From Synaphobranchus kaupii (lineage: Eukaryota > Chordata > Actinopteri > Anguilliformes > Synaphobranchidae): DNA of 64,000 bases. Position 1 is the first letter of the stretch. Each line of letters opens with the position of its first letter. The translations under genes were made by a program, and so were the position numbers. Shown piece after piece: positions 46,147 through 61,865 of the stretch. The notes beneath the pieces are model-generated. The model saw nothing but the letters and a program-made list of their open reading frames with translations. It had not been told where the DNA came from and ran no database searches. Location of the stretch: NCBI GenBank assembly GCA_029718625.1, contig JAINUF010000029.1:531001-595000 (forward strand), given 5' to 3'.

Positions 46147-47814
46147 ATGATCAACTGGAGGGTGAGATTCGCTGCGCAGTTCATACATTTCTTCTCTTAG
46201 AAATTCACTTAAATTGATATAATTTTAGGAAGTTGTAGATTTGGATGTGATGTTGTGTTTTATTTAACCGTTAGCGTTATACGCTTGTATAGTATCTAGT
46301 AAGCTTGCTTTGTAATGACTGTGTAACTTGGGCTCTAACTTGCTGTACCTCATTTGTTATTTTTGGCTGCTAGCCCAGCCGATACCTCAGAATTTATCAA
46401 TGCGTGTTAAGCTGAGCATTAATGAGAGCAGATCTATATGTGAATTATGAAGTGTGAGTTTGTCAAATCATGTAAAATCAGCGAACTGGACTGGTTTCGT
46501 GAATGGTCTGCCGGAAATAGTGAAGGAAACCACGCATTTGGAGTCACTGTAGTTTTACACGCATTACTAGTAGATTATAGCTGGCCAAGTCACCGATTAT
46601 TTGCGTTTAAATGCATTTCTAAATTTCAACCCGCTCACAGCTGTAGATCGCAGCACGTTCAGCTAACGGGTTGAAATTTAGAAATGGACCGACATTTTTT
46701 TTTTGTTAACAATGTCTTGCATCAAAAAATACGTGAACGCCAGCAACTGAACTTCTGCTATCCTAAATGTCTTATGTTTTTTTTCCCCCTCATCACAAAC
46801 TCTTAAATATATTCTGGCAATTAACATTATTTTTCTTCAGCTATGGAGGTTAGCATGCATCCACTGGTCATTGGTCAGACTGCAGCAGTCCACTAGCAGG
46901 GTTTGAAACGTGAATTCAGCGGCATTAGGAGAAACGTTAATATAATTTCCTTGCATCTTGAGTTTTTTTTTTCAATTCGCATGAAATATGGTTTCTCGTG
47001 GTCTGATTTCATTTCCCCCCCCCCCCCCCCAAAAAAAAAAAAAAAATCATACTGACTGCGCCTGTGTTTGAATTCGTATTTACCTTTTAGGGTGGTTTTA
47101 ACGCACTTGTTTCAGGTTGGAAAATGCACTAATGTACGTCGCTCTGGATAAGAGCGTCTGCCAAATGTCTAAAATGTAAATGTAAATGTAAATGTAATGC
47201 CGTGTGGTTATGTGGTTCGAGCAGACACGTGCAGAAGAGCGGGACAGAGCGCGCACTGTGTAATGGAGAGTGTGTTTGAGTGACAACGACAGACTCGAGG
47301 ATCGTGGTGCCATTTGTCAGTAGCTGTGACCCCCCCCTACAATCTTCACCCATTCATTTCACAACCCCCCCCCCCTCCTCCTCCTCTGGTTTCTCCCCCT
47401 CCTCCTCCCCCTTACCCTGCAGCTGCCCCCGGGCGTTCAAGATGTGAGGGTGGGCGGGGCTATTTATTAAAATAGACTTAAGGCACAATGACATCTCCAG
47501 ACCAGGATAGGCACATGCTGCTGTGCAGAGTGTGAGTGTGCGTGTGCGTGCGTTTGTGCGTGCGTGTGTGCGTGCGCGTGTGTGCGCTCTCGCTCACCGC
47601 GCTGTGGACCCTGCCCCTCTCCCAGGCTCTGGACAATGTGCCGCTGCTTTTCTACATCCTGGCAGCGAAGACCCTGCTGCTCTGCCTGGGCTTTGCTGCG
47701 GTGAAGATTTACCAGAGCAAGAGAGCTGAGGAGGCGCTGAAGAGAGAGCAGGAGGAGCGGAGGCGCCTTGCACAGCAAACGCAGGAGCTCATCGACAACA
47801 AGAAGGACGACTGA
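46147..47814 (+). CDS. smim11: SMIM11, small integral membrane protein 11
   Basis: A 67-residue single-pass membrane protein (human 58) of unknown function. Exon 1, 46147-46161, encodes MINWR and ends AGG|GTGAGA. Exon 2, 47626-47814, starts after CTCTCCCAG and encodes ALDNVPLLFYILAAKTLLLC, continuing as a membrane helix (about residues 10-32), then a Glu/Arg/Gln coiled tail ending NKKDD. The start MxNW, VPLLxYILAAKTL and the KxY...KR transition match the family. The stop is followed 9 nt later by a donor (CACAG|GTGGGT), and a 3' UTR exon probably begins at 48255. Orientation and neighbours match human 21q22. Confidence 0.93.
46985..47200 (+). mobile_element. L2-type 3' end fragment in SMIM11 intron 1
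   Basis: Homologous to 61270-61455: a C run and A run, then ATACTGACTGCGC, TTGAATTCGTATTTACCTTT, GTACGTCGCTCTGGATAAGA and (TGTAAA)n. Confidence 0.88.
47201..47625. other. Rest of SMIM11 intron 1
   Basis: Pyrimidine-rich C runs at 47330-47420 and a GT/GC-rich tract at 47530-47585 just before the exon 2 acceptor. No further exon is recognised. Confidence 0.6.
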
Positions 47815-47820
47815 ACGCAC

Positions 47821-48150
47821 AGGTGGGTCTGGCTGTAATATCAACAGGTAACACCTGTACGGGTGGCTCAGGCTGTAATATGGACAGGTAGCTCACCTGT
47901 ATGGGTGAGTCATGCAGGTAACACCTGTACGGGTGGCTCAGGCTGTAATATGGACAGGTAGCTCACCTGTATGGGTGAGTCGTGCAGGTAACACCTGTAT
48001 GGGTGGGTCAGGCTGTAATATGGACAGGTAGCTCACCTGTATGGGTGAGTCATGCAGGTAACATCTGTACGGGTGGCTCAGGCTGTAATATGGACAGGTA
48101 GCTCACCTGTATGGGTGAGTCATGCAGGTAACACCTGTATGGGTAGCATA
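47821..48150. repeat. 70-bp minisatellite at the SMIM11 exon 2 donor
   Basis: About 4.5 units of 70 bp begin at the donor itself: the intron start CAGGTGGGTCTGGCTGTAAT is the first, partial unit. Each unit contains GGGTGAGTCATGCAGGTAAC, with good donor-like GGTGAGT and CAGGTAA motifs, so the array multiplies candidate 5' splice sites. Confidence 0.93.
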
Positions 48151-48254
48151 TCTACCAGTGAATACTGATCCAGCCCCGCAATACCGTGCTGCTTCCCAAA
48201 ATTGTGAATGAATCTTGAAAGAACACACGTGATTGGTCTATGTCTGTCTCACAG

Positions 48255-48470
48255 GACGTGGTTATGTCTGGTCCTAGTGGAGGCAGAACTGATTGGCCAG
48301 CCCTGGAGGAAGCGCCCTGGCCCCGCCCCCTTCCACAGCAGACGGAATCACACTGTCACAGGGCACTACCACGGGCACACAGACTGAGTTTGTTTTTTTA
48401 TTTAATATATATCAGCTTTTAATTTATTATCCCTGTTTGTAAATAAAGGCAGTTTTTTCACAGTCTGAGG
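48255..48470 (+). promoter_or_regulatory. smim11: SMIM11 3' UTR exon with poly(A) signal
   Basis: TGTCTCACAG just before 48255 is an acceptor, and AATAAA at 48442-48447 is followed by a T-rich stretch. It is placed as the terminal untranslated exon of SMIM11. Confidence 0.6.
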
Positions 48471-48554
48471 CCTTTTATTCCACGCCACAGGATGGCGACA
48501 TGTTGAGTTCCATACTGGGAAGTAACCTGCTTGGTCATTTAAATTAATTTCCCA

Positions 48555-48935
48555 AGTACGGTAATGCTACTGAACACAGCAGTTACCTGACTGACTGTAC
48601 AGGTGGGTCAGTGTGTTAGTGCTACTGAACACAGCAGAGTTACCTGACTGACTGTACAGGTGGGTCAGTGTGTTAGTGCTACTGAGCACAGCAGAGTTAC
48701 CTGACTGATTGCACAGGTGGGTCAGTGTGTTAGTGCTACTGAACACAGCAGTTACCTGACTGACTGTACAGGTGGGTCAGTGTGTTAGTGCTACTGAACA
48801 CAGCAGTTACCTGACTGACTGTACAGGTGGGTCAGTGTGTTAGTGCTACTGAACACAGCAGTTACCTGACTGACTGTACAGGTGGGTCAGTGTGTTAGTG
48901 CTACTGAGCACAGCAGAGTTACCTGACTGTACAGG
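48555..48935. repeat. 55-57-bp minisatellite (seven copies)
   Basis: Unit GTGCTACTGAACACAGCAGT TACCTGACTGACTGTACAGG TGGGTCAGTGTGTTA with an optional AG. It is intergenic between SMIM11 and KCNE1. Confidence 0.93.
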
Positions 48936-49984
48936 TGGGATTTTGCAACTAAAAAGGCATCCATTCATAAGCCTGAATCTGATGAAATCCTATAAAATGT
49001 TTCATAACAACTAGAGATGCACAGTGATATTGGGGTGTATCAGTATCAACCTATAACAGCTTACATATTATGGCTGATATAATGGGTGAATATAATAACA
49101 CAACATACAGTATGTGTCAGAAGTCATGTGCTGCTGATGCTGTAAATTAAGTAAAAATGTCACGCTCAACAAGTAGCCTAACCCTCGTCATATCAACCTC
49201 TTGTCTATTTTGAAATTATTTTTTACCAGCTAAACTTGAATTCAAAGCTATACAGCTCTAGCTATCTTTCTAGACTCTAATACTCTTACTAAACGCTCCT
49301 CCCATGAACGGCCCTGTGCCCAAGAGCCACACTGACAAAGAACATGCCTATAAGTGGGACTGTAAACACTGACACAAAACAACAATTCAGTTATACACAA
49401 TTAATTTGAAATTCCATATTTGCATATGGTTTTATTTTATCACAAAGTAAGACTCAGTGTATGGACTGGAAGACCATTTGGTAACTAACACAGCAACCCT
49501 TTTAAAGGGAGAATGTAGGATATGTTCCAGCATTTATAGCAGATAATTTAGCAAACATATTTCAAGATTAATAACAAATAAATTACCATAAGCTAACGTG
49601 AGTGCATATATGCTGAATGGTCTCATTTAGAATGAGAGAAGTATTCCACAATACAGATTTAGAAAGAAATTGTTTGACAGACAGTTGTGGGAATAATGGT
49701 GATGAATAAAAAAGTGTCTGAAATTAAAAGGAAAAACAAATTTCTATCAAAACAGAAATTTCTGTGATTATAATATGTGTGATAATATTTTTTTAAATTA
49801 ACATTTCATTTTGCATAGCTTTGCTCTTTTAAATAAATGTGGATACATCATGATCTGCAATTATAATATATATATATATATATAATAACTATTAATAAAA
49901 CTACATGAAGAGCAGAAAACAATGGCAAGTCCGCTTAGAGGGAATTAGCAGATGAATCATCAGCAGTGTTCTTTGTTTACACTG
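48936..49984. other. AT-rich intergenic DNA
   Basis: No gene seen. A short (TA)n tract lies at 49866-49882. Confidence 0.6.
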
Positions 49985-50570
49985 AAACACAGACACTATA
50001 GTCCCACCAGATAGTCAGCTCTCACCACAGACACTATAGTCCCACCAGATAGTCAGCTCTCAGCACAGCAGACACTATAGTCCCACCAGATAGTCAGCTC
50101 TCACCACAGACACTATAGTCCCACCAGATAGTCAGCTCTCAGCACAGCAGACACTATAGTCCCACCAGATAGTCAGCTCTCAGCACAGACACTATAGTCC
50201 CACCAGATAGTCAGCTCTCAGCACAGCAGACACTATAGTCCCACCAGATAGTCAGCTCTCAGCACAGCAGACACTATAGTCCCACCAGATAGTCAGCTCT
50301 CAGCACAGCAGACACTATAGTCCCACCAGATAGTCAGCTCTCAGCACAGACACTATAGTCCCACCAGATAGTCAGCTCTCACCACAGACACTATATTCCC
50401 ACCAGATAGTCAGCTCTCACCACAGACACTATAGTCCCACCAGATAGTCAGCTCTCACCACAGACACTATATTCCCACCAGATAGTCAGCTCTCACCACA
50501 GACACTATAGTCCCACCAGATAGTCAGCTCTCACCACAGACACTATATTCCCACCAGATAGTCAACTCTA
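49985..50570. repeat. 38/41-bp minisatellite (about 14 copies)
   Basis: Unit CACTATAGTCCCACCAGATA GTCAGCTCTC plus CAGCACAGCAGA or the shorter CACCACAGA. It lies about 350 bp beyond the KCNE1 stop. A (GT)n tract follows at 50730-50772. Confidence 0.94.
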
Positions 50571-50728
50571 AGTTCCGTCTCCCTCCATTGAAGCTGAAAC
50601 ACTTTCCTGCACCTTCTAAAAAGCTTTTAGGGACAAAGTAATAATAATAATACATTTTATATATCTGCGCCTTTCAAGAAAAGTACTGTGGCAACAGCCA
50701 TTCTGTACAATAATACAGTGCCAGAAAC

Positions 50729-50773
<45 letters not shown>

Positions 50774-50921
50774 TATGTGTAAGTGAATGTGTGTGTATAT
50801 GTGAGTGTGCGAGTAAAACTGTCATGAACCGCAGTCTCTTGTAGTACTGAGGGAGAAAGGAATGCAGGTGTGAGTACCTGGTGAGTCTGTAGAACCTGTG
50901 CTCCCCCCCCACCCCACCCCT

Positions 50922-51338
50922 TCACCCTGGGAGCTGCGCCAGGGCAGTGGGGTTGCCGATGACAACCGGTTCCTTCTTTAAGTGTGCGTGGTCTGCGGCA
51001 GCCCCGCCCATCACCTTGGAGAGTGCAGCAGAAGGGGGCGGGACCATGACGCGGGTCCAGTCACGCGCGATGTACTGGTGATAGGGATCCTGGGAGTTCT
51101 CCATCTTCCTGGAGCGGATGTAGCTGAGCATGATGCCAAAGGTGAAGAAACTGAAGAGCCCCACCATAAGCAGGATGTAGACCACGCCCTGACCCTCACC
51201 CTGGGCCTGGCTCTGAAGGAGAGGCGGTGGGTGGGTGGCAGTTGCCAGAGGCAACGTGGCCGTCCACGTCCTGTTCAGGCAGTGCTGTAGCCAAGAAGCC
51301 AGAAGGTGCTGCAGGTCTGTGTTGTTTCTCTGTGGCAT
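50922..51338 (-). CDS. kcne1: KCNE1, potassium-channel beta subunit (minK)
   Basis: A single-pass accessory subunit that slows and enlarges KCNQ1 (IKs) currents at the plasma membrane. 138 residues (human 129). Extracellular sequons at N5 (NNT) and N22 (NRT). One membrane segment at about 52-72, running into [20 protein letters not shown] and DPYHQYI, the KCNE1-specific juxtamembrane motif (human [20 protein letters not shown]). The whole frame is in one exon, as in the family. Start chosen at 51338, which gives the family-like N-terminus; the upstream in-frame ATG at 51452 would add 38 unrelated residues. KCNE2, next to SMIM11 in human, is not seen in the window. Confidence 0.93.
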   Translation of the reverse strand: MPQRNNTDLQHLLASWLQHCLNRTWTATLPLATATHPPPLLQSQAQGEGQGVVYILLMVGLFSFFTFGIMLSYIRSRKMENSQDPYHQYIARDWTRVMVPPPSAALSKVMGGAAADHAHLKKEPVVIGNPTALAQLPG

Positions 51339-52415
51339 AGTGACCTCTGCTGGCCGGGAGGTGCACTGCAGGAGATGCCCTTGACTGTTCCTTTTCACAC
51401 CCAGCCCAAACCGTCGCACAAAACAACACAACAGCAAACTTTTAAACCACAAATTACCTTATAACTGTTGTACCAGTTACGCTGATGTGTCACTGTTTAT
51501 TATTACAAATAAGGATAGCCAATTATCTTCATGAACTTGTTGCGTTCTACATTATTCTGAAGTGCGTAGCATTTTCTGAAAGAGGACGACTTCAGTGTAA
51601 ATAAAGTTGGTTAGACAGACAGTACAGGCAGGCAAATTAAAGAGATATACCTTTGATGATGATGATGATGATGATGTGTCAAGCTGGGCTAAGCTGGGCT
51701 TCTCCCTGAGCAGCTTAGTGCAGGTGAGGTATAAACTGAGGCAGGTAAAAACTCCTGACTGAGTTAAGACCAAGGCCACACCTCCTCCTGTCCTCAGCAG
51801 ATTTAATGAGGATGGGTTGACAGCTCAAGGTCGTGGAGAGAAGATTTAATGTATAATCTGGGACAGACTAGCCCAGTAAATACTACTTCTTGACCAATGA
51901 GAGTGCACGGCTTCTGCATTGTTCTTTTGATTTATAGATTTCCCCACACAGCTTAGATTCATGTACATCGTCTGTTAATAAAGCTGGATATTTAGGACTG
52001 AGTCCCATATGGGAATCAAACCTAGAACCTTCTGGTTATGAAGCTGTCTGAAGTACAAAGCCCTGCTGTCTGACTCTAGGTTTGGGGGTCTCCTACTCAG
52101 CTTGAGGGCGGGGCTTAAATGTGTGTGCGCGTGTGTGTGTGTGTGTGTGTGTGTGTGCACGTGTGTTTCTATATCTTTGGTGATTAAAACCATACAAAAG
52201 CACATTATATGCTTATATGCATTACAGTTGCAGTAATTAATTGTGTATTGCAGTATTAAAAGGGGCCTTTGTTTCAGCAGCACAACAGCACAGGGACACA
52301 ATGGCGCTATTGATGTGCTTATGAGTGTAGAGGGAGCAGGGAGATCACAGCACACAGACCACGGGACTGTGTGACATTTACAAGTCCTTTTAGGGGTACC
52401 CCCCCCAACACCTCG
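51339..52415. other. KCNE1 upstream / intergenic
   Basis: Contains a (GAT)n tract at 51654-51677 and a (GT)n tract at 52128-52160. Untranslated 5' exons of KCNE1 probably lie here but cannot be placed. Confidence 0.5.
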
Positions 52416-52435
52416 CACACGTACATGTACACAGG

Positions 52436-52558
52436 TGCGCGTCACAAACACACGCATGTACACGCTCACAAACACACGCATGTACACGCTCACAAACACA
52501 CGCATGTACACGCTCACAAACACACGCATGTACACGCTCACAAACACACGCATGTAAA
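52436..52558. repeat. 24-bp repeat CGCATGTACACGCTCACAAA CACA (five copies)
   Basis: Regular units containing the partly palindromic GCATGTACACGC. Open frames across it are artefacts. Confidence 0.92.
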
Positions 52559-52830
52559 CTCCACCATATACTGAAAGTTATGTTTCTTTAATGCATAATT
52601 CTGACGAATTAAGGACAGATACAATGACAGGACGCCATGATCCATCACAGAACGGTCCAAGCCATACACATACAGTATATACAAATATATACAGCACAGG
52701 AGAGCAGGGTACAGTGTGAAAACAGTCTTGGTCTTACATTGTACAGATTCACAGGGAATAAGCAACATGCATTCAGCTGCAGCACAGACTTACCCCCCAG
52801 TATAACCCCAGGGCAGAAGCCTTCTAAATG

Positions 52831-53068
52831 AGCCAATCAGACCAGCCTGGAGAATAGCCAATCAGACCAGCCTGGAGAACAGCCAATCAGACCAGCCTGG
52901 AGAATAGCCAATCAGACCAGCCTAGAGAATAGCCAATCAGACCAGCCTAGAGAATAGCCAATCAGACCAGCGTGGAGAATAGCCAATCAGACCAGCCTAG
53001 AGAATAGCCAATCAGACCAGCGTGGAGAATAGCCAATCAGACCAGCCTGGAGAATAGCCAATCAGACA
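52831..53068. repeat. 25-bp repeat carrying a CCAAT box in each unit (nine to ten copies)
   Basis: Unit AGCCAATCAGACCAGCCTGG AGAAT. Every copy has GCCAATCAG, a match to the NF-Y CCAAT element, at 25-bp spacing. It lies 3' of RCAN1 and about 1.5 kb upstream of KCNE1 (both minus). Confidence 0.93.
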
Positions 53069-53887
53069 GTCATCACTGACACAGTCAATCTCATACCACA
53101 GGGCACAGGACCAGGGCAAAGAGCAGAAAGACAACTGATCCTAAATCTGAGCTCATGCATATGTTTTTATTAACTACATAAATATATATGATGGTTATTT
53201 TTTGCATGGAACATAGTCTGAATCCTGGCCAAGACAGGCTGTGTGTATTATTGGTATTATTTGCTCTGCTGCCCTCTGCTGTTTGCAAGCTGCTATTGCT
53301 CCCCAGAATCAATGGGAACAGACGATTTAAACTTGACACATATAACACATCTGTGCATGCAAGAGGTTTGGAGGAACTCTTCAGCAGGGTGAGGGAGGGG
53401 GTAACAGTACACAGGAAACACATAAAATAGCGAGCGACTAAATTCTCCCTCCCTCCAGCATCTAAAACAGAGAGGAGAACAAGCTTTTATTCCCCCTGTG
53501 TCCACCAGGGGGCCCCAGTCATTTACAAAACAGGAAAAAGTCAGGAGAAAAACTCTCTCACACACACACACCCTCTCGCACACGCACGCACGCACACACA
53601 CACACACGCACACACACACACAGACACACACAGACGCTCAGCTCAGTCTCTCCCCTGCTCTCCGGACAGTGTCAGGTCCTGCTCTCCCGGATGTAGTGAG
53701 TAAAAGCAGTTGAGTGAGAAGTGAAAGGTCAGAAGTCAGAGTGAGGAGGAAGCGCATTCTTGCCTTCCTGCTGCCAGTCCACAGCATAGAAACACAGATA
53801 TAATGAGCTTCTCCACGGCTCCCTTCAGTGGTGGTGTCCCGTGAGGGTCCACGGGCGCCCCCAGTGGTGAAGACGGACACTGCAGTG
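53069..53887 (-). other. rcan1: Probable RCAN1 3' UTR
   Basis: Follows the RCAN1 stop. Minus-strand AATAAA hexamers occur near 53490 and 53168. A CA tract (53560-53635) lies within. No coding exon. Confidence 0.55.
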
Positions 53888-57751
<3,864 letters not shown>

Positions 57752-58330
57752 GATGGGAGATCTGAAGCAGAAGTGGCCAATCCGCTGGCAGGAGAGAGGG
57801 GTGGGTTTAGCCTTTCCCCAGCGTGAGCGCCACACAGGAAACAGGAAACTGACCAATCAGAAAACAGTACTGTCCAAGGGTTCCAGAATAGCCCCCTCTA
57901 ACAAAAACTTAGGGACAACAAAAAACAGGAGTGGCAAAAATGCGTGTAAAAGTATTTCACAGATGTCAGTCTGGAGACCCCACAGCGCGTTCAGTGTCTC
58001 TGTGCAAGTAGACCTCGGTTTAAACAGCCCTGACTGTCAGCTGCTCTCCTTATTATACGAGCCACCCACAGGCCCCGCCCTTTTCCCCATGGCACATCAG
58101 AGCTCCGCCCATTTAGGGGCAGGGTTTCCATCTGTGGCAGAAAGTCATGCCCTGCCCTCACCAACTAAACAGTTACACAGAGAGGGGAATGGAAAATGGT
58201 GACATCACCCTCTCTTCCTTGCCTGCTTCTCTCTCTCTCTCTCTCTGTGGAAACTCTTACTCAGCAAGTGGAGCAGGGAGACAGCTGTTACCGCACTGTC
58301 TGCCAGCATAGTTTCCATGAATGCGAAGCC
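57752..58330 (-). promoter_or_regulatory. rcan1: RCAN1 exon 1 upstream region
   Basis: Unique DNA upstream of the isoform-4-type start. The promoter and 5' UTR are expected here; no individual factor site can be called with confidence. It ends in CT-rich DNA at 58225-58245. Confidence 0.35.
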
Positions 58331-58337
58331 CATTGCA

Positions 58338-58505
58338 TTCTCTCTCTCTCTCTGTCTCCCTCCCCCTCCCTCTCCCTCTCCCTCCGCCTCTCTCCCTCCG
58401 CCTCTCCCCCTCTCTCCCTCTCTCCCTCCCTCTCCCCCTCCCTCTCCCCCTCTCTCCCCCTGTGCGCGTGTGTGCGCGCGCGCGCGCGCGTGTGCGTGCG
58501 TGTGC
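58338..58505. repeat. CT-rich tract followed by (CG)n
   Basis: A homopyrimidine CTCTCCCTC run of about 120 bp, then GTGTGCGCGCGCGCGCGCGT at about 58470-58490. The first is prone to triplex and the second to Z-DNA. Frames here are artefacts. Unique DNA follows to 58840. Confidence 0.9.
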
Positions 58506-58848
58506 GAAGACATATTTCTACACAAATACTTCCACACGTAGGCCTATATTATGAGACAAAAATCCCAAAATTAACAGTACTCCAGAGAGAGGTCTTCAGG
58601 GTTTGACGCCCTGGGCTTTATGGGTAAGATCTCACTCTGTCTCCCTGGTCCTAGTGCATCGTGGGAGATGAAGGCTTCCATTAGTCACCAGGAGGAGACA
58701 ACACCATTCATAATTTCCACAATGAGAATGACTCCCTGATACTGAGTTACTGTGAGTAAATATACTTCCTTGTCTCGTCCTTTCTCTCTCTGCATGTGAC
58801 AAACATGTGAGTCAGCTGACATGGCAAAATAGGGCTTGTTTTATGGGC

Positions 58849-59345
58849 CCCGCACACACATTCCTGCCTATCCCGCACACACATTCCTGCCTATCCCGCA
58901 CACACATTCCTGCCTATCCCGCACACACATTCCTGCCTATCCCGCACACACATTCCTGCCTATCCCGCACACACATTCCTGCCTATCCCGCACACACATT
59001 CCTGCCTATCCCGCACACACATTCCTGCCTATCCCGCACACACATACCTGCCTATCCCGCACACACATACCTGCCTATCCCGCACACACATACCTGCCTA
59101 TCCCGCACACACATTCCTGCCTATCCCGCACACACATTCCTGCCTATCCCGCACACACATTCCTGCCTATCCCGCACACACATACCTGCCTATCCCGCAC
59201 ACACATACCTGCCTATCCCGCACACACATTCCTGCCTATCCCGCACACACATTCCTGCCTATCCCGCACACACATACCTGCCTATCCCGCACACACATTC
59301 CTGCCTATCCCGCACACACATACCTGCCTATCCCGCACACACATT
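58849..59345. repeat. 23-bp repeat CACATTCCTGCCTATCCCGC ACA (21-22 copies)
   Basis: Almost identical units with one T/A variant (TTCCTG/TACCTG) distributed in a patchy pattern. Two plus frames remain open by chance. Confidence 0.95.
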
Positions 59346-60030
59346 CACAATCTCCATCAACATGCCAAAACCTACATTGTGTAGACTCAACTTTCTCCAA
59401 TATTATGGAAAAAATTTTAATTTCCATGTTCAGTTTTGACTGTCAGTCATGATTACATGCAAATGTTATTTTATTTTTCTTCAACACAAACCCAATTTCT
59501 TTCTTCATTAATTTCAGAATTTATGGCCAAGTGGCATGTTGAGTAAATTCAGGCCTCAGATTCCAGCATTCCCCAACACAGCGAGTAGGCCCGGCATTCC
59601 ATCTGGAAGAATGGCATCACTAATTTCAGTGTGGAATGTGTCCATCTAACCCCAGATGTAATTTAACCCTCATCCAACCTAGTCATCCAAATTGACATTT
59701 CATCTAAATAAAATGCTGTTATGGGGCTATTGAGTTTTAGCTCTATGAGTCACAGTGCACTACAGCATTCTGATATTACAGTGGATTCAAGCTCTGAAAA
59801 TTTGCTTAAACAATGAGTCAGTTTCCATTGAAAATGCTTGTCGGGTTTCGCATTGACAATTTGTCTGGAACAATCAGAGAACAAATAAATAATGGCACAT
59901 GGCATTTTAACAAAGATAATGGAAGATTAGGGTGATATTTTATTAACGGAAAACCAGCTATTTATACATGCGTGTTTCTCATAATTGGGCTACATTGGTG
60001 CTTTAGTGTTGATGCATATAGACCTGCTGG
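59346..60030. other. Unique intergenic DNA
   Basis: AT-rich sequence without a recognisable gene. Confidence 0.6.
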
Positions 60031-60034
60031 TCTG

Positions 60035-61460
60035 GGAATGTTGCTCAGCAGATCTGACAGGTAACAACTTCGACACCGTAGATCACTCCATCCTCCTGTC
60101 GTCCCTGTCTGCAGCGGGGATCGGCAGCTCGGCCCTGGCCTGGATTGAGTCCTACCCCTCGGAGCGCTCCTCCCAGGTTGCCTGGGCTGGTAAAGTATCG
60201 GCACCCCGTCCCCTTACAACAGGAGTCCCCCAGGGCTCAGTCCTTGGTCCCCTCCTTTTCTCCACCTACACCAAATCCCTTGGCCCTGTTATCACTGCTC
60301 ATGGTTTTTCTTACCACTGCTATGCTGACGATACTCAACTCTTTCTCTCCTTCTCACCCTCTGACACTCAGGTGTCAGCCCGCATCTCCGCTTGCCTGAG
60401 AGACATCCAGAGCTGGATGGACAACCACCATCTGAAGCTCAATCCAGGCAAGACTGAGCTCATCTACATTCCTGCTCTAACCTCTCCCCCTCTCAATCTC
60501 TCCATTTCCCTAGGGGACACTCCACTGACCCCAACACCCTGTGCCAGGAACCTCGGCGTGGTGATGGACAACAGGCTGTCCCTCTCCGAGAACATCGCAG
60601 TGGTAACCCGGGCGTGCAGGTTCTTCCTGTACAACATCAGGAGAATCCGCCCTTTCCTCACCACCCACTCAACCCAGCTCCTGGTCCAAGCGATGGTGCT
60701 GTCCCGCCTAGACTACTGCAACTCTCTCCTGGCTGGCCTGCCAGCATCGGCCATCAGACCCCTTCAGCTTATCCAGAACGCAGCAGCGCGCCTGGTCTTC
60801 AACCTCCCCCGGCACTCCCATGTCACCCCCCTGCTCATTGACCTCCACTGGCTACCTGTGATGGCTCGCATCAAATTCAAAACATTGGTGCTCGCCTTCC
60901 AGGCAGTCCGAGGATCAGCCCCTCCATACCTCCAAAAGCTCATCAGACTCTACACACCTACCAGATCCCTGCGTTCCGCCTCCTCAGGACGACTGGTACC
61001 CCCCCCCACTTCATACTCGACGTCTGTCTGTCCTGGCCCCACGGTGGTGGAATGAGCTCCCCGTGGAGGTCAGAACAACAGAAAGTCTGACCGCCTTCAA
61101 GCGCAGATTGAAGACTCACCTCTTTAAGCTGCACCTCTCTCCACCCCTCCCTACCTCCTTGTGACCTCCCTTGATTGTGTTTTATAAATCCTTGTTTAAG
61201 CGGTTCAAGCTTCTAGTTTAATACTTGTAAGGTTACTTATTGGCTTACTGTTGTGCACGCCAATGATTGATATCGTGTGGTTCCCCCCCCCCCCAAAAAA
61301 AAAGAAATCATACTGACTGCGCTTGGTGTTTGAATTCGTATTTACCTTTTAGGGTTGTTTTAACGCACTTGTTTCAGGTTGGAAAATGCACTAATGTACG
61401 TCGCTCTGGATAAGAGCGTCTGCCAAATGTCTAAAATGTAAAAAATGTAAATGTCATAGG
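60035..61460 (+). mobile_element. 5'-truncated L2-clade LINE with an intact RT core
   Basis: Starts inside RT palm (FDTVDHSILLSSLSAAGIGS) and continues through [23 protein letters not shown] (near 60320), LDYCNSLLAGLPASA and LHWLPVMARIKFK. A frame slip at a C run near 61000 separates the last segment (PRWWNELPVEVRTTES, ending at 61163). The 3' tail has a C run, an A run, GTACGTCGCTCTGGATAAGA and (TGTAAA)n. It shares the family of 15096-16592 but is a different, separately diverged copy. Not autonomous. Confidence 0.92.
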
Positions 61461-61865
61461 TAAATACACTTACATTATCTTACGTTTCAAATCGCTCTTG
61501 ATAAAAGTTTAATGAATGAATGCAGTGTAATATTATTTTTAAAAAGTAGGTATGGCTTATCATGGATTAGCCTATTAAACATTTTTGATTCCATAAAGCA
61601 AAAAATTTTTACAGGTCGGCCTACAAATAATCTGTCTGTAAACAATTGTTGGAAAAATTACTTGTGTCATGCACAAAGTAGATGTCCTAACTGACTTGCA
61701 CACCATCAGAAACACGCAAAGCCACATGGGATTACGTGCATGACAGGGTTGGAGTCAGTTCAGCCAATTCGGGAAATTAACTGAAATTCAATGAATGAAT
61801 GAATGAATGGCCATAATGTTCTTTTCAATGAATTATAGCTTCATTTCCTGAACTGATTAAATTGA
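61461..61865. other. Unique intergenic DNA before the terminal satellite
   Basis: No gene. A short (GAAT)n tract lies at 61789-61809. Confidence 0.6.

Noticed and set aside
50982..51290. Plus-strand 102-residue frame over KCNE1
   Set aside because: Antisense shadow of the KCNE1 exon.
58849..59345. CRISPR-like array because of regular 23-bp repeats
   Set aside because: Contiguous tandem repeat without unique spacers in a vertebrate genome.
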